A DNA stretch of 56,320 nucleotides from Gemmatimonadota bacterium (lineage in GTDB: Bacteria; Gemmatimonadota; Gemmatimonadetes; Gemmatimonadales; Gemmatimonadaceae). A model generated the notes under the pieces. That model searched no databases. It was not told where the DNA came from and worked only from the letters and a program-made list of their open reading frames with translations. The translations under genes and the position numbers were made by a program. The stretch is from assembly GCA_016871895.1 (NCBI GenBank), contig VHBO01000011.1:1-56320 (forward strand), in the 5' to 3' direction. Positions 42,574-50,873 of the stretch are shown piece by piece (position 1 is the first letter of the stretch; every line of letters begins with the position of its first letter).

Positions 42574-43009
42574 ACCTCACCGCCATACACTCGATCTCGA
42601 GCTTCGCGTTCGGGACCACGAGCGCCTTCACGACGACCGTCGTGCGCGCCGGCGGGGCGGAGGGCCAGAACTTCGCGTAGGCCTCGTTCATCCCGCGGAA
42701 GTCGGCGCCATCCACGAGGAAGACGGTGCACTTCACCGCGTTCTCGATCGTCGTGCCCGCCGATTCGAGGGTGCGCCTGATGCTGTTCAGCGTGCTCGTC
42801 GTCTGGCTCTGGATCGTCGAGTCGGCGTCGCGGCCGGGCAGGGCCCCCGAGGCGAAGACGAGGTTCCCGACGCGGATCGCGGGGGTGAGGGTCGCGGTGG
42901 ACTGACCGAGCGCCTCACGGGCCTGCGCGCGCGCGGCGGCGGGGAGCGTCAGGGCGAGCACGGCTAGGACGAGGCGGGTGGTACGCAGGGGCGTGGCGAG
43001 GCGTAGCAT
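42572..43009 (-). CDS. Exported RidA-family (enamine/imine deaminase) protein
   Basis: The 145-residue protein is a full RidA/YjgF/UK114 domain (about 33-145). It keeps the catalytic Arg (R122 in PPARTTVVV) and the ending LEIECMAV. Before it is a typical Sec signal (basic N-terminus, LVLAVLALTLPAAARAQA). RidA proteins normally act in the cytoplasm on 2-aminoacrylate and related enamines; an exported version would need periplasmic imines, for example from the Tat-exported amine-oxidase-like enzyme encoded nearby. It lies 109 bp downstream of a cytochrome c gene on the same strand and converges on the dehydratase gene. Confidence 0.9.
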   Translation of the reverse strand: MLRLATPLRTTRLVLAVLALTLPAAARAQAREALGQSTATLTPAIRVGNLVFASGALPGRDADSTIQSQTTSTLNSIRRTLESAGTTIENAVKCTVFLVDGADFRGMNEAYAKFWPSAPPARTTVVVKALVVPNAKLEIECMAVR

Positions 43010-43118
43010 CGGTGGGCGGGGTGTGTGGTGAGAGGGTGTGGCGACGCGTCCTGTGCGGTGGCAGAGTGATGCGTGGTGCCGGCTGACGGGTCGTCGTGTG
43101 ACGGCGGACCGGGTCGAC

Positions 43119-43604
43119 TCAGCGCGGTGTCGCGGGGAACGCGAGCCGGACGCCGCCCAAGGCGGTAGAATCGGCGGCGAGCGGCGCGGAGGCGACGGGC
43201 ATCCCGTTGAGCTTCAGCAGGTACGCCGTGATCGCGAGATAGGCGCCGCGGCTCAATGATCCAGGGTCGCCGTCCGGCATCGTGCGCGAGATGAGGTCGA
43301 AGAGGTCCTGCGCCGTGCGGCCGCCCCACTTCAGGCGGAAGTCGGGGTTCGACACGGCCCCGATCGCGTGACACTGGAGGCAGGCAGAGCGGAACCACTG
43401 CTCGCCACGCTCGACCTGCCGGGCGGCGAGGGCCGCCGGGTCGGTCGGCGCCGCGGTGTCCTGCGCCGCGGCCGTGGCGAACGGGCCGAGCGCGAGATAG
43501 ACAATGAGGAGTGCGCGCGCGAGGCGTCGCACCGCGTCGACGGGGCGCGGGTGATGGCCCGGCACGGGCCGCTCGTTCACAAGAGGGGAGAGCACGGGCG
43601 TCAT
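43119..43604 (-). CDS. Periplasmic mono-haem cytochrome c
   Basis: The 161-residue protein has a hydrophobic export segment (about 28-47, ending ATAAAQ) and one haem site, C75-LQ-C78-H79. The likely Met ligand is in RTMPDGDPGSLS. Its C-terminal part (YLLKLNGMPVASAPLAADSTAL) is strikingly like that of the cytochrome at 50445-50870, which neighbours a PQQ dehydrogenase, so the two are paralogues. Here the divergent neighbour is a Tat-exported FAD oxidoreductase, a plausible electron donor. ATG 43604 is one of several possible starts. Confidence 0.88.
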   Translation of the reverse strand: MTPVLSPLVNERPVPGHHPRPVDAVRRLARALLIVYLALGPFATAAAQDTAAPTDPAALAARQVERGEQWFRSACLQCHAIGAVSNPDFRLKWGGRTAQDLFDLISRTMPDGDPGSLSRGAYLAITAYLLKLNGMPVASAPLAADSTALGGVRLAFPATPR

Positions 43605-43792
43605 CGTGGCCGGAAGCTGAGTCACGGTCTCAACGCATGCAACCCGGTCCGCGTTGGTCGCCGGGGTCGCTGGAGCCTCCCTGCCGCGACCACCGATGCA
43701 CCCCGTCGCGGTCACCGGGGGCGCCGATTCATTGCGCGTCCCCCGTCGCCGGCGGCATCTTCGCGCGTCGCCTCTCACCCACCAGGTTCCCT

Positions 43793-45277
43793 ATGAGCGC
43801 GTCCCTTCCCCCCGCCTCTGAATTCCCGCAGCCCGCGTCGGCCGACTCGGCCGCGTCGAGCACCGCCGGCCTCGAGGCCGGCGCCGAGCTCCCGCGGCGC
43901 GATTTCCTGCGCCTCGCCGGTGCAGGGACCGGCGCGCTCCTCGCCGGCGCGGCTCTCACGCCTGAGACGCTTGACGCGCAGCCGCAGCCCCCACGCGGGA
44001 TCCGTCGACGCTTCGGCCGCGCCTCCGGCCACGTGGCGGTCGTCGGGGCCGGCGCCTGGGGGGCCTTCACCGCGTATCACCTCCGGCAGCAGGGGATGAA
44101 GGTCACCCTCGTCGACCAGTACGGTATCGCGAACTCGCGCGCGACCAGCGGCGATGAGACGCGCGGCATCCGCTCCTCGTATGGCGACCGCACCATCACC
44201 GCCGACCTGTGGGTTCGCTGGGCGCGCCGCTCCATCGAGAAATGGCGCGCGTTCGACGCCGAGCACGGGAAGCGCTTCGGGACGCGGTTCTTCTACACGA
44301 CGGGCGACGTCATCATCCGCGAGAAGCCGGAACCGTTCACGACGCGCACCGCCGAGCTCTGGACGGCGCAGGGGGTGCCGTTCGAGACTCTCACCGCCGA
44401 CGAGGCGCGCCGCCGCTGGCCGCAGTTCGTGAGCGAGGGGAGTCAGGTCGCGCTCTACGAGCCGGACGCTGGAGTCGCGCGGGCACGCGACAGCGTGCAG
44501 GCGGTCGGCGCGCTCGCTCGTGACGCGGGGGTCGAGTTCAAGCTCGGTAGGATCCGGCCGGGTGCCGTCACCGCCGGCAAGATGGAGGCGCTGACCTTCG
44601 ACGACGGGAGCACCCTCGCCGCCGACGCCTACGTGTTCTGCTGCGGTCCCTGGTTCCCGAAGCTCTTCCCCTCGCTGATGCAGACGCGGATGCGGATCCC
44701 GATGGGGCACGTCTGCTACTTCGGCACGCCGGAGGGCGACACGCGCTTCCAGTTCCCGAACATCCCGAGCTGGAACGTGCCCGGGGTGACGGGGTGGCCC
44801 TCGCATCCGATCGATAATCGCGGCTTCCGGGTGCGCGGCGCCTTCGCGCCCCCCGCGCCGCCGCGCGCCGCGGACGATGATGCGCCGCCGCCCCCGGCGC
44901 CGGTCGCCCCCGACCCGCGGCTGCAGGATCCCGATCTCAGTTCGCGCTGGTCGTCACAGGAGCGCATCGATGGATCACGCCGCGTCCTGCAGAAACACTT
45001 CCCCGCGCTCGCCGAGGCGCCGATCGTCGAGACGCGGTCGTGCCACTACGAGAGCAGTGTCAATCGCAACTTCATCGTCGACCGGCTCCCGGGCGCCGAC
45101 AACGCGTGGATCGCCGGCGTGGGGCAGGCGGAGGGATTCAAGTTCTCGATCGTGATGGGCGAGTACGTCGCGTCGCGCGTGATCGGTGAACCGGGGGACG
45201 CGGTCATCGCCGAAGCGTTCCGGCTCCCGACGGCGGAATACGACCCGAATGCCCCGAGCCGGTGGGAGGAGGAATGA
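43793..45277 (+). CDS. Tat-exported FAD-dependent amine/amino-acid oxidoreductase
   Basis: This 494-residue protein of the DAO/sarcosine-oxidase-like superfamily oxidises C-N bonds. Residues about 34-55 form a twin-arginine signal (PRRDFLRLAGAGTGALLAG), so it is exported folded with FAD. The dinucleotide motif is VVGAGAWGAFTAYHL, and a C-terminal FAD segment reads WIAGVGQAEGFKFSIVMGE. A low-complexity Ala/Pro/Asp insertion (near 350-375) is unusual and probably a surface loop. ATG 43793 fits the Tat signal. Its TGA overlaps the ATG of the NHL-DUF885 gene (ATGA at 45274-45277). The periplasmic location, adjacent cytochrome c and exported RidA suggest periplasmic amine oxidation with imine clean-up (inference). 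Confidence 0.9.
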   Translation: MSASLPPASEFPQPASADSAASSTAGLEAGAELPRRDFLRLAGAGTGALLAGAALTPETLDAQPQPPRGIRRRFGRASGHVAVVGAGAWGAFTAYHLRQQGMKVTLVDQYGIANSRATSGDETRGIRSSYGDRTITADLWVRWARRSIEKWRAFDAEHGKRFGTRFFYTTGDVIIREKPEPFTTRTAELWTAQGVPFETLTADEARRRWPQFVSEGSQVALYEPDAGVARARDSVQAVGALARDAGVEFKLGRIRPGAVTAGKMEALTFDDGSTLAADAYVFCCGPWFPKLFPSLMQTRMRIPMGHVCYFGTPEGDTRFQFPNIPSWNVPGVTGWPSHPIDNRGFRVRGAFAPPAPPRAADDDAPPPPAPVAPDPRLQDPDLSSRWSSQERIDGSRRVLQKHFPALAEAPIVETRSCHYESSVNRNFIVDRLPGADNAWIAGVGQAEGFKFSIVMGEYVASRVIGEPGDAVIAEAFRLPTAEYDPNAPSRWEEE

Positions 45278-48054
45278 GGATGCCGCATCGCACAACAGTC
45301 CCGTGCATTTCATCGCCCCGCGCGGCGCGGTCGCACGTCGTCGCGTGGCTCGCCCTCACCGCCGTCGTCACCTCGCCGCTGGCGGCGCAGATGGGCGGAA
45401 CGGCGGAGATGCCGGGCGTCAACGACCGGCCCAATCCGTACCGGACCGTCGAAGGCTGGGCCACGCTCCCGAGCGGCCGCGTCTGGGGCTCGACGAGCGC
45501 AGTCGCGATCGACCGGGACGGTACGAGCGTCTGGGTTGCCGAGCGGTGCGGGCAGAACAGCTGCGTCGGCTCCGACCTCGATCCGATCCTCCTCTTTGAC
45601 CGCTCGGGGCGACTCGTCCGCTCGTTCGGGAAGGGGATGATCAACTGGCCGCACGGCATCCACGTCGACCGGGACGGGAACGTCTGGGTGGTCGATGGGC
45701 GGGACAACCGTCCGGCGACGCGTCCCGGCGAGTCGGCGGTCGCGGCACCGGCGCGGATCTTCGGCCATCAGGTCATCAAGTTCTCACCGACCGGACAGGT
45801 GCTCCTCCGGCTCGGCACCGATGGCGGCGGCCGTGATCGCTCGTACTTCTTCCAGCCGAACGCGGTGATCACCGCGCCGAACGGTGACATCTACGTCGCG
45901 GAGGGGCACGCCTCCGGCCCGACCGCGAGCGCGCGGATCCTGAAGTTCGACCGGACCGGGCGCTTCCTGGCGAGCTGGGGGAAGAAGGGAACGGGTCCAC
46001 TCGAATTCGATCAACCGCACGCCCTCGCCTTCGACAGCCGGGGTCGGCTCTTCGTCGGGGACCGCACCAACAACCGGATCCAGATCCTCTCGCAAGACGG
46101 CCGACTGCTCGACACCTGGTACCAGTTCTCACGCGCGAGTGGGATCTGGATCGATGCGAACGACACCCTCTACGTCGCCGATTCCGAGTCGGGATCGATC
46201 GAGCCGTCGCGGACCGGCTGGCAGCGCGGCATCCGGATCGGCAGCGCGCGCACGGGCGCGGTGACGGCGTTCATCCCCGACCCGGTGACCTCCACGCGCG
46301 GCACGAGCGCCGCCGAGGGGGTCGCGGTGGCCCGCGACGGCACCATCTACGGCGCCGAGGTCGGCCCGCGCGCGCTCAAGCGCTACGAGCGGAGCCAGCC
46401 GATCCCGGTCGGCGCGAGCGAGCTCCGCGACAGCATCGCCCTCTACAGCACCGACCGCGCGGCCCTCGGCCGCCGGTGGACGGTGGAATACTCGCCGGCG
46501 CGCCGGGCGCGGTTAACCCGCTTCCATACGGAATGGCAGCAGCGCCTCGCGCGCGTCGATTTCGATCGACTGAGCCAGGAGGGGAAGATCGATTACCTCC
46601 TCCTCGCGAGCCGGGTGCAGGCGGATCTCGATCAGCTGGGGCGTGAGGAGCGGCTCGCCCGCGAGATGGCGCCGTATGTGCCGTTCGCGGCGACCATCAC
46701 GGGGTTCGAGGAGGCGCGTCGGCGCTTCGAGCGCGTCGATCCGCAGGGCTCGGCGAAGGCCCTCGCCGCGATGGCCTCGCAGCTCGACAGCCTCACCCGC
46801 GCCGTTCGTGCGCGACCCGCGGGGAGCGCCACGCGCGCCGACCGCATCGTCGGGCTCCGCACGGTCGCGTATCTCGATGAGCTCACCACAACGCTGCGGG
46901 ATTGGAACCGGTTCTCCAGCGGATACGATCCGGTCTTCTCGTGGTGGACGGCCGACCCGTATCGGCGCGTCGGGACGGCGATGACCCGGTATGCCGCGGC
47001 GATCCGCGAGGTCGTGGTCGGGCAGAAGCCGGGCGAGGAGGAGCCGATCATCGGTGATCCGATCGGGGCCGAGGGGCTGGCGCAGGACCTTCGCGCCGAG
47101 ATGATCGCGTACACGCCGCAGGACCTGATCGCGCTCGCCGAGCGCGAGTTTGCGTGGATCGAGGCCGAGCAGAAGAAGGCCTCACGCGAGATGGGGTTCG
47201 GTGACGACTGGCGGGCCGCGCTCGAGGCCGTGAAGCAGGCCTATGTGCCGCCCGGCGAGCAGCCGGAATTGGTGCGTCGGCTCGCGCGCGAGGCCGTCGC
47301 CTTCATCACGCAGCGGGATCTGATCACCGTGCCGCCCCTCGCCGATGAGATCTGGCGGATGGAGATGATGTCCCCGCGGCAGCAGCTCGTGTCTCCGTTC
47401 TTCCTCGGCGGGGAGATCATCCAGGTCTCGTACCCGACCGATTCGATGGCGCACGACGACAAGCTGATGAGCATGCGGGGGAACAATCCGCATTTCTCGA
47501 TGGCGACCGTGCACCACGAGCTGATCCCCGGGCATCATCTGCAGGGGTATATGACGGCACGGTACAACACGCATCGCAATCTCTTCGGGACGCCGTTCTG
47601 GACGGAGGGGTGGTCCCTCTACTGGGAGATGCTCCTCTGGGACCTCGGCTTCCCGAAGACGCCGCAGGATCGGATGGGGATGCTCTTCTGGCGATCGCAC
47701 CGCCTCGCGCGGATCATCTTCTCGTTGAAGGTGCATCTGGGGCAGATGACGCCGCAGGAGGCGGTCGACTTCCTCGTCACGCGCGTCGGTCACGAGCGGG
47801 CGAACGCGGAGGCGGAGGTTCGGCGCTCGTTCAACGGCACGTATTCGCCGTTGTATCAGGCGGGCTATATGATCGGCGGCCTGCAGATCCGGGCCCTACA
47901 TCGGGAGCTCGTGCAGTCCGGCCGGATGACGAATCGTGACTTCCACGATGCGATCATGCAGGGCGGCCGGATGCCGATCGAGATGGTGCGGGCGCGGCTG
48001 ACCGGGACGGCGCTCACGCGGGATCAGCGCGCCAGTTGGAAGTTCATCCAATAG
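45274..48054 (+). CDS. NHL beta-propeller fused to a DUF885 metallopeptidase-like domain
   Basis: The 926-residue protein has a signal peptide (about 20-40, ending SPLAAQ). A six-bladed NHL propeller (about 55-380) resembles peptidyl-alpha-hydroxyglycine lyase-like proteins (INWPHGIHVDRDGNVWVVDG, DQPHALAFDSRGRLFVGDRTNN). A DUF885 domain follows (about 385-926) with the family motif HHELIPGHH at 747-755, a probable zinc site. DUF885 proteins are usually separate secreted peptidase-like proteins with their own signal; here none precedes the domain, so the join is a real fusion. The start is ATG 45274 in an ATGA overlap; ATG 45280 has better spacing to the GGGAGGAGG ribosome site. It ends at a repeat-rich terminator. 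Confidence 0.9.
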   Translation: MRMPHRTTVPCISSPRAARSHVVAWLALTAVVTSPLAAQMGGTAEMPGVNDRPNPYRTVEGWATLPSGRVWGSTSAVAIDRDGTSVWVAERCGQNSCVGSDLDPILLFDRSGRLVRSFGKGMINWPHGIHVDRDGNVWVVDGRDNRPATRPGESAVAAPARIFGHQVIKFSPTGQVLLRLGTDGGGRDRSYFFQPNAVITAPNGDIYVAEGHASGPTASARILKFDRTGRFLASWGKKGTGPLEFDQPHALAFDSRGRLFVGDRTNNRIQILSQDGRLLDTWYQFSRASGIWIDANDTLYVADSESGSIEPSRTGWQRGIRIGSARTGAVTAFIPDPVTSTRGTSAAEGVAVARDGTIYGAEVGPRALKRYERSQPIPVGASELRDSIALYSTDRAALGRRWTVEYSPARRARLTRFHTEWQQRLARVDFDRLSQEGKIDYLLLASRVQADLDQLGREERLAREMAPYVPFAATITGFEEARRRFERVDPQGSAKALAAMASQLDSLTRAVRARPAGSATRADRIVGLRTVAYLDELTTTLRDWNRFSSGYDPVFSWWTADPYRRVGTAMTRYAAAIREVVVGQKPGEEEPIIGDPIGAEGLAQDLRAEMIAYTPQDLIALAEREFAWIEAEQKKASREMGFGDDWRAALEAVKQAYVPPGEQPELVRRLAREAVAFITQRDLITVPPLADEIWRMEMMSPRQQLVSPFFLGGEIIQVSYPTDSMAHDDKLMSMRGNNPHFSMATVHHELIPGHHLQGYMTARYNTHRNLFGTPFWTEGWSLYWEMLLWDLGFPKTPQDRMGMLFWRSHRLARIIFSLKVHLGQMTPQEAVDFLVTRVGHERANAEAEVRRSFNGTYSPLYQAGYMIGGLQIRALHRELVQSGRMTNRDFHDAIMQGGRMPIEMVRARLTGTALTRDQRASWKFIQ

Positions 48055-48056
48055 CG

Positions 48057-48170
48057 GCTGAAGGCTGAAGGCGGGACGCTCAAAGCGACGACGGAGCGGC
48101 GCGCACCCTGAGGTGCCACCCCGCTCCGTCGTCACTTTCAGCATTCAGCTTCCAGCGTTCAGCCTTCAGG
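48057..48170. repeat. Heptad-repeat element with long inverted repeats between convergent genes
   Basis: The 111-bp gap contains GCTGAAG twice in tandem (48057-48070) and five 7-nt units of the form nTTCAGC (48136-48170). CTGAAGGCTGAA (48058-48069) is the exact reverse complement of 48158-48169. Inside lies a perfect 13-bp inverted repeat, GACGACGGAGCGG (48087-48099) with 48121-48133, and inside that GCACC-CTGA-GGTGC. The whole gap can fold as one stacked structure, probably a bidirectional terminator. The PQQ dehydrogenase stop codon lies in the last repeat. Confidence 0.75.
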
Positions 48171-50445
48171 GCAGCTTCATCGCCACCAAGCTCGTGTTGC
48201 TCCCCGCGCCGGTCGCGAAGACGATGTACTGCTTCCCCTTGTGGAGGAAGGTCATCGGGACCGCGGTCGTCCGGTCGGGGATCTCCACCGCACCGACCTG
48301 GCGACCCGTCGCCTTGTCGACGGCGAAGAGCATCGGCTTGGTGTTCGGGACACCCCCGGAGCGGCCGGTCCCGTAGATCACGAGCGACTTGGTGTTCATC
48401 ACCTGTGCCTGTCCGCCCGCTGGACGGGGCGGGAGGGTCACCCCGGCGAAGAGGGGGTCGGTGCTGCGCACCGGGATCCACCCACCGTTCGGGATCCACC
48501 ACCGCTTGTCGCCGGCGTTCATATCGTAGCCGGTGATGCCGCCGAGCTCCTTCGGCTTGAGGATCGACACGCCGTGCAGCATCGACGCGTTGCCGCGGCC
48601 CTCGAAGCCGCCGCCGCGTGTGGCGGAGGGCGTGTAGCCGGGCGGGGCGGGGAGCGCGCCGATGAGGCCGCAGTTGTCACGCGGCGAGCTGTAGCGGAAC
48701 TCGCTGCAGGGATCCTTCGCGAGCGACATCGTCGAGAGCCCGCTGAGCGCCGCGACGTACATCATCCCGGTCTCGGGGTCGACCGCGGCACCGCCGTCGA
48801 TGTTCACACCGCCCGAGGCGCCCGGCGCGTACCAGGCGCAACGCAGCCCGGTCGGGCCGGACCCGTCGGCGAGCACGGCGGGGATGTAGTACGGGCCCAT
48901 CCGGCACTTCCGGGCGAGGACGAGCGCCGAATCGCGGATCGCCGGCGTGTACGCGATGAGATCGGCCTCGACGAGCCCCTGCTGCGCGTATGGCGTGGGG
49001 CGCGATGGGATCGGCTGGGTGGCGGCGGCGCGCTCGCCGGGGACGTCGCTGGCGAGGACCGGGGTCTCGACGATCGGCCAGATCGGCTCGCCGGTCGCGC
49101 GATCGAAGGTGTAGATCCACCCCTGCTTCGTGGTCTGCGCGATCGCCTTCCGGCGCCGGCCGTCGACGGTGATGTCGAGGAGGTTCGGCGCCATCGGGGT
49201 GTCATAATCCCAGATGTCGTGGTGCACGAGCTGGTAGTGCCAGCGACGCTGGCCGCTGCGCACATCGAGCGCCACGAGGCTGTTGCCGTACAGGTTGTCG
49301 CCCGGGCGATGGCCGCCGTACTCGTCGAGCAGGGGCATCCCGGTGGGGATGTAGACGAGCCCGAGTTCCGGGTCGGCGGAATAGGTGGCCCAGGGGTCGA
49401 CCTTCCCGACGCCATCCGAGTCGATGCGCGACCCGCGTTCCCACGTCTCGGCGCCGAACTCGCCCGGCTGCGGGATCAGGTTGAACTTCCAGAGCTGGCG
49501 CCCGGTGCGCACGTCGAAGCCGCGGACGTAGCCGGGCAGGTTGTGCGCGCGGATCGGGTAGTAGCCGTGGATCGAGGAGTTGCCGAGCACGACGACATCG
49601 TTGACGATCATCGCGGGGGAGCTGTTCGCGATCTGGCCGTGCACGGGGTCGATGCCGACGCTCCCGTCCGCGCCGATCTTCTTCACGGGGTCCCACCCCT
49701 CACCGGGACGTGCACGACGGAGCGGCGCGGCATCGGAGATGATCAGCGGACCCGAGTCGTCGACCGCGAGCGGGACGAGCGGGAAGCCGAGACCATCCTG
49801 CAGGTCCACGACGCCCCCACGGCCGAAGCGCGGGTCGGGGCGCCCGGTCTTCGCGTCGAGGGAGATGAGGTGATATCCCGGCGTGATGAGGAGCACGCGC
49901 TCCTCGCGACCGTCGGTCCAGTAGGCGAGCCCGCGACCCGCGAACTGCCGCGGCGCCTTCTGCCAGCGGATCCCTTCCTCGAGCCGATACATCCAGAGCG
50001 TCTCGCCCGTCTCGGGGTCGAGCGCCATCGCCGCGCGCCGCGTGGTCGCGACGGTGAAGAGGCGGCCGTTCGCATAGAGCGGCGTGGTGCGGTAGTACTC
50101 GTCGGGGCCGAAGGCGCCGGCGTTCCACTGCCACGCCACCTGCAGCGAGTCGAAGTTGCGCGCGTTGATCTGATCGAGCGGGGAGTAGCGCGTGCTCCAG
50201 GCGTCACCTCCCCAATAGCGCCATTCGCCGGGGACGTTGCCGCGGATGAGGCCGGTGGTGACGGGCGCATCACCGCCCGGGGCGCTGGCCAGACGCGCGG
50301 GCCGCGCTGCGCGGGTCGCCGGGCGCGTCGGTGCGGCGGCGGGGCGTGCGACCGGTGTGCCGGGCCGCGTCGGCGGGCCCTGCGCGATCACGAGGGCGGG
50401 GAGCGTCAGTGCGGCGAGCAGGACGCGGGCGAGGGGACGGGACAT
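48166..50445 (-). CDS. PQQ-dependent dehydrogenase (quinoprotein glucose/alcohol dehydrogenase family)
   Basis: The 759-residue protein has a Sec signal (ending LVIAQG) and an Ala/Pro/Arg-rich linker (to about 55). An eight-bladed quinoprotein propeller follows. Landmarks are GEWRYWGGDAWSTRYSPLDQIN at its start, W-motif blades such as GQRRWHYQLVHHDIWDYDTP (the family's active-site region) and GWIYTFDRATGEPIWP. Two further Cys-containing segments (ARKCRMGPYY, DPCSEFRYSS) could form disulfides. There is no fused haem domain; instead a cytochrome c gene lies immediately upstream, joined by TGATG at 50443-50447. The substrate is unknown. It is the last gene of a HupE-cytochrome-PQQ enzyme operon. 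Confidence 0.92.
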   Translation of the reverse strand: MSRPLARVLLAALTLPALVIAQGPPTRPGTPVARPAAAPTRPATRAARPARLASAPGGDAPVTTGLIRGNVPGEWRYWGGDAWSTRYSPLDQINARNFDSLQVAWQWNAGAFGPDEYYRTTPLYANGRLFTVATTRRAAMALDPETGETLWMYRLEEGIRWQKAPRQFAGRGLAYWTDGREERVLLITPGYHLISLDAKTGRPDPRFGRGGVVDLQDGLGFPLVPLAVDDSGPLIISDAAPLRRARPGEGWDPVKKIGADGSVGIDPVHGQIANSSPAMIVNDVVVLGNSSIHGYYPIRAHNLPGYVRGFDVRTGRQLWKFNLIPQPGEFGAETWERGSRIDSDGVGKVDPWATYSADPELGLVYIPTGMPLLDEYGGHRPGDNLYGNSLVALDVRSGQRRWHYQLVHHDIWDYDTPMAPNLLDITVDGRRRKAIAQTTKQGWIYTFDRATGEPIWPIVETPVLASDVPGERAAATQPIPSRPTPYAQQGLVEADLIAYTPAIRDSALVLARKCRMGPYYIPAVLADGSGPTGLRCAWYAPGASGGVNIDGGAAVDPETGMMYVAALSGLSTMSLAKDPCSEFRYSSPRDNCGLIGALPAPPGYTPSATRGGGFEGRGNASMLHGVSILKPKELGGITGYDMNAGDKRWWIPNGGWIPVRSTDPLFAGVTLPPRPAGGQAQVMNTKSLVIYGTGRSGGVPNTKPMLFAVDKATGRQVGAVEIPDRTTAVPMTFLHKGKQYIVFATGAGSNTSLVAMKLP

Positions 50446-50870
50446 CAGCGTGACCTCGGAGCGGGGGAACGGAGGGAGTCGAGTCGGATGGTGGCGAGCG
50501 CGGCGGAATCGGCAGCGAGCGCCGTGGCGCCCGCCGGCATCCCGTTGATGCGGAGGAGATACGCAATGGACTGCACGTACTCCTCGTCGCTGAGCGAGCC
50601 GGGGTCGGACTTCGGCATCTCCGCGCGAAGATACCCGAAGAGCTCGCCGAGGTCGCGACCATACCACTTGGCCTTGAAGGGCGGGCCCGCGTGGACGGTC
50701 GGGGTGTGGCAACTCTGGCAGGCGCTCGCGAAGAGGTCGCGTCCCGCCGCGGCCTGCGCGGCCGTGTAGACACCGTCCATCGTGGTGCGCTGCGGCGCGA
50801 CGGCGGCGACGGTGACGAGGAGGAGCGGGAGCGCTCCGAGGAGGAGGCGGGGGGGGAGTCGACGCGGCAT
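50445..50870 (-). CDS. Periplasmic mono-haem cytochrome c, partner of PQQ dehydrogenase
   Basis: The 141-residue protein has a signal peptide (about 1-26) and one haem motif, C51-QS-C54-H55. A Met ligand is likely in RAEMPKSDPGSLS. It overlaps the PQQ dehydrogenase gene by one base (TGATG) and begins 3 bp after the HupE-like gene, so all three are co-expressed. It probably accepts electrons from the quinoprotein. It is a paralogue of the cytochrome at 43119-43604; both share the SDPGSLS/GDPGSLS and NGMP-ALAADSxAL stretches. Confidence 0.92.
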   Translation of the reverse strand: MPRRLPPRLLLGALPLLLVTVAAVAPQRTTMDGVYTAAQAAAGRDLFASACQSCHTPTVHAGPPFKAKWYGRDLGELFGYLRAEMPKSDPGSLSDEEYVQSIAYLLRINGMPAGATALAADSAALATIRLDSLRSPAPRSR

Positions 50871-50873
50871 CGG

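Noticed and set aside
41536-43009. Dehydratase and RidA as a single enamine-producing and enamine-clearing operon
   Set aside because: The genes are convergent with a terminator between them, and this RidA has an export signal, so they are neither co-transcribed nor in the same compartment.
48057-48170. CRISPR array
   Set aside because: The repeats are only 7 nt, contiguous without spacers, and no cas gene is nearby; they are tandem heptads in a terminator-like structure.
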